Assembly (NCBI RefSeq): GCF_017916275.1
Contig: NZ_JAFMST010000007.1
Coordinates: 186,001-250,000 of the forward strand
DNA length: 64,000 nt
Source: Rubellimicrobium arenae
GTDB taxonomy: Bacteria > Pseudomonadota > Alphaproteobacteria > Rhodobacterales > Rhodobacteraceae
Direction: 5' to 3'
The position numbers were made by a program, and so were the translations under genes. Below the pieces are notes generated by a model. It worked only from the letters and a program-made list of their open reading frames with translations. It searched no databases and was not told the origin of the DNA. Position 1 is the stretch's first letter; every line of letters begins with the position of its first letter. Shown one piece after another: positions 63,138-64,000 of the stretch.

Positions 63138-64000
63138 ATGGCCGAGATCCTCCGCACGCTCCGCTACGCCGAGATCCTGGGCCGTGACGCCATCGGCCTG
63201 AGCCGCGCCACCCTGTCGCCCGCGCGCCCGCCCGGCCTTCACGACCACGACTTCCACGAAATCCTCTGGGTTCAGAACGGCACCCTGCGGCATCACACGG
63301 CGGCTGGTCGGCGCGACCTGCCCGAAGGGACCCTGCTCTTCCTGCGCCCCGAGCACGCCCATGCGCTCCAGGGCCGGGGCGACGACACGCTGGTCGTGTC
63401 GGTCACCCTGCGGCCGGACCTGGTCGAGGAGTTGGCCCAGCGCCATCCCTCCCTGGCCGGCCGGCTGCTCTGGGGAACGGCGCCGTCCCTCCTGTCGCGC
63501 GACAGCCGCCAGCTGGCCGAGCTGAACCAGGCCGCCCTGCGGCTGGAGCGGAGCGCGCGCGACCCCCTGGCCGCCGAGGCCTTCCTCCTCCCCCTGGTCG
63601 CCGGCCTCCTGGCCGAGGATGTGGCGCTGCCTGCGGGCGCGCCGGACTGGCTGCGGACGGCCTGCCTTGCGGCGCAGACGCCCCGGGTGTTCCGCGACGG
63701 CGCGGCGGGCTTCGTCCGGGCCGCCGGGCGCGCCCACCCCCATGTGAGCCGGACCGCCCAGCGCTACCTCGGCCAGACGCCGACCGACTACGTCAACGCC
63801 CGGCGCATGGCCCATGCGGCGCGGCGGCTGTCCGGGTCGGCGGACCCGCTGCCCGAAATCGCCGCCGAATGCGGGATCGAGAACCTGAGCCACTTCCACC
63901 GCCTCTTCCGCGCGGCGCATGGCATGACCCCGGGCGCCTGGCGGCGCCTGCACCAGCGCGAGGTCACGCAGCCGGGCCTCGCGGCCAAGGACGCCAACGA
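63138..64000 (+). CDS. AraC-family regulator, 3' truncated by the window edge
   Basis: At least 287 residues with no stop before the window ends. An N-terminal cupin sensor domain (GLHDHDFHEILWVQNGTLRH, LLFLRPEHAHAL) is followed by the AraC double helix-turn-helix (VSRTAQRYLGQTPTDYVNAR, IENLSHFHRLFRAAHGMTPG), so only a short tail is missing. AGGGA lies about six bases before ATG 63138. It may control the hyu operon just upstream or genes beyond the edge. Confidence 0.85.
   Translation, partial: MAEILRTLRYAEILGRDAIGLSRATLSPARPPGLHDHDFHEILWVQNGTLRHHTAAGRRDLPEGTLLFLRPEHAHALQGRGDDTLVVSVTLRPDLVEELAQRHPSLAGRLLWGTAPSLLSRDSRQLAELNQAALRLERSARDPLAAEAFLLPLVAGLLAEDVALPAGAPDWLRTACLAAQTPRVFRDGAAGFVRAAGRAHPHVSRTAQRYLGQTPTDYVNARRMAHAARRLSGSADPLPEIAAECGIENLSHFHRLFRAAHGMTPGAWRRLHQREVTQPGLAAKDAN

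Overview
The window looks like a stretch of chromosome from a high-GC alphaproteobacterium, most likely a member of the Rhodobacteraceae (Roseobacter/Paracoccus group). Supporting marks are a TamA-TamB pair, a fdsGBA-fdhD-fdsD molybdenum formate dehydrogenase operon with its own LysR regulator, isocitrate lyase divergent from a RamB/ScfR-type regulator, a TIGR02300-type acidic protein, a DUF2585 membrane protein, a VPLPA-CTERM protein and a small HemP. No rRNA, CRISPR array, transposase or phage gene was seen. One tRNA (Ala, anticodon GGC) is present.

Layout. 1-5072: end of tamA and tamB. 5106-10688 (minus): a complete oppABCDF-type peptide importer. 10913-11479: a hemerythrin-like protein. 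11511-18661: LysR regulator and the NAD-dependent formate dehydrogenase operon, with a DUF4287 gene inserted between fdsB and fdsA. 18658-20170 (minus): a PAP2 phosphatase and a GH25 lipoprotein. 20693-31108 (minus): an eleven-gene sugar or sugar-acid operon (enolase-superfamily enzyme, ADC-like protein, D-2-hydroxyacid dehydrogenase, rhamnose-type ABC importer, GntR regulator, Gfo/Idh oxidoreductase, TIM-barrel isomerase, rhamnose mutarotase), divergent from an SDR. 31962-36338: DUF2585 protein, a small Cys-containing protein, aceA, its regulator and a rhodanese. 36754-40607: a second sugar importer of FrcBCA layout with an aldose-epimerase-like protein. 40615-45833 (minus): a third sugar importer (MalEFGK/Ugp type) headed by another enolase-superfamily enzyme, facing a GntR regulator. 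54058-64000: GntR regulator, hemP with a Cys-rich partner, a GH13 glucosidase, hyuA-hyuB with a DAO oxidoreductase and a uronate-dehydrogenase-like enzyme, and the start of an AraC regulator.

The most unusual part is 46623-52347. Here a 49-residue peptide gene with a Gly-Gly and a proline-rich tail sits directly before a gene matching the HExxH-type peptide-modifying (mod_HExxH, aKG-HExxH) family. Divergent from them is an ATP-grasp protein with a coiled coil and a glycosyltransferase-like SWRLTGPLR tail. Two paralogous single-span membrane proteins, long gene-poor and locally AT-rich DNA, and a VPLPA-CTERM surface protein with a palindromic operator-like site follow. I read this as a candidate undescribed RiPP (ribosomally made, modified peptide) locus, possibly tied to the cell surface. 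It lacks a recognisable transporter or peptidase inside the window, so this remains an inference.

Recurring design features are tight ATGA or TGATG gene overlaps inside operons, three convergent gene pairs whose stops share one CTAG, and GC-rich hairpins directly after three of the four transporter binding-protein genes, where binding-protein message is usually protected relative to the membrane subunits.
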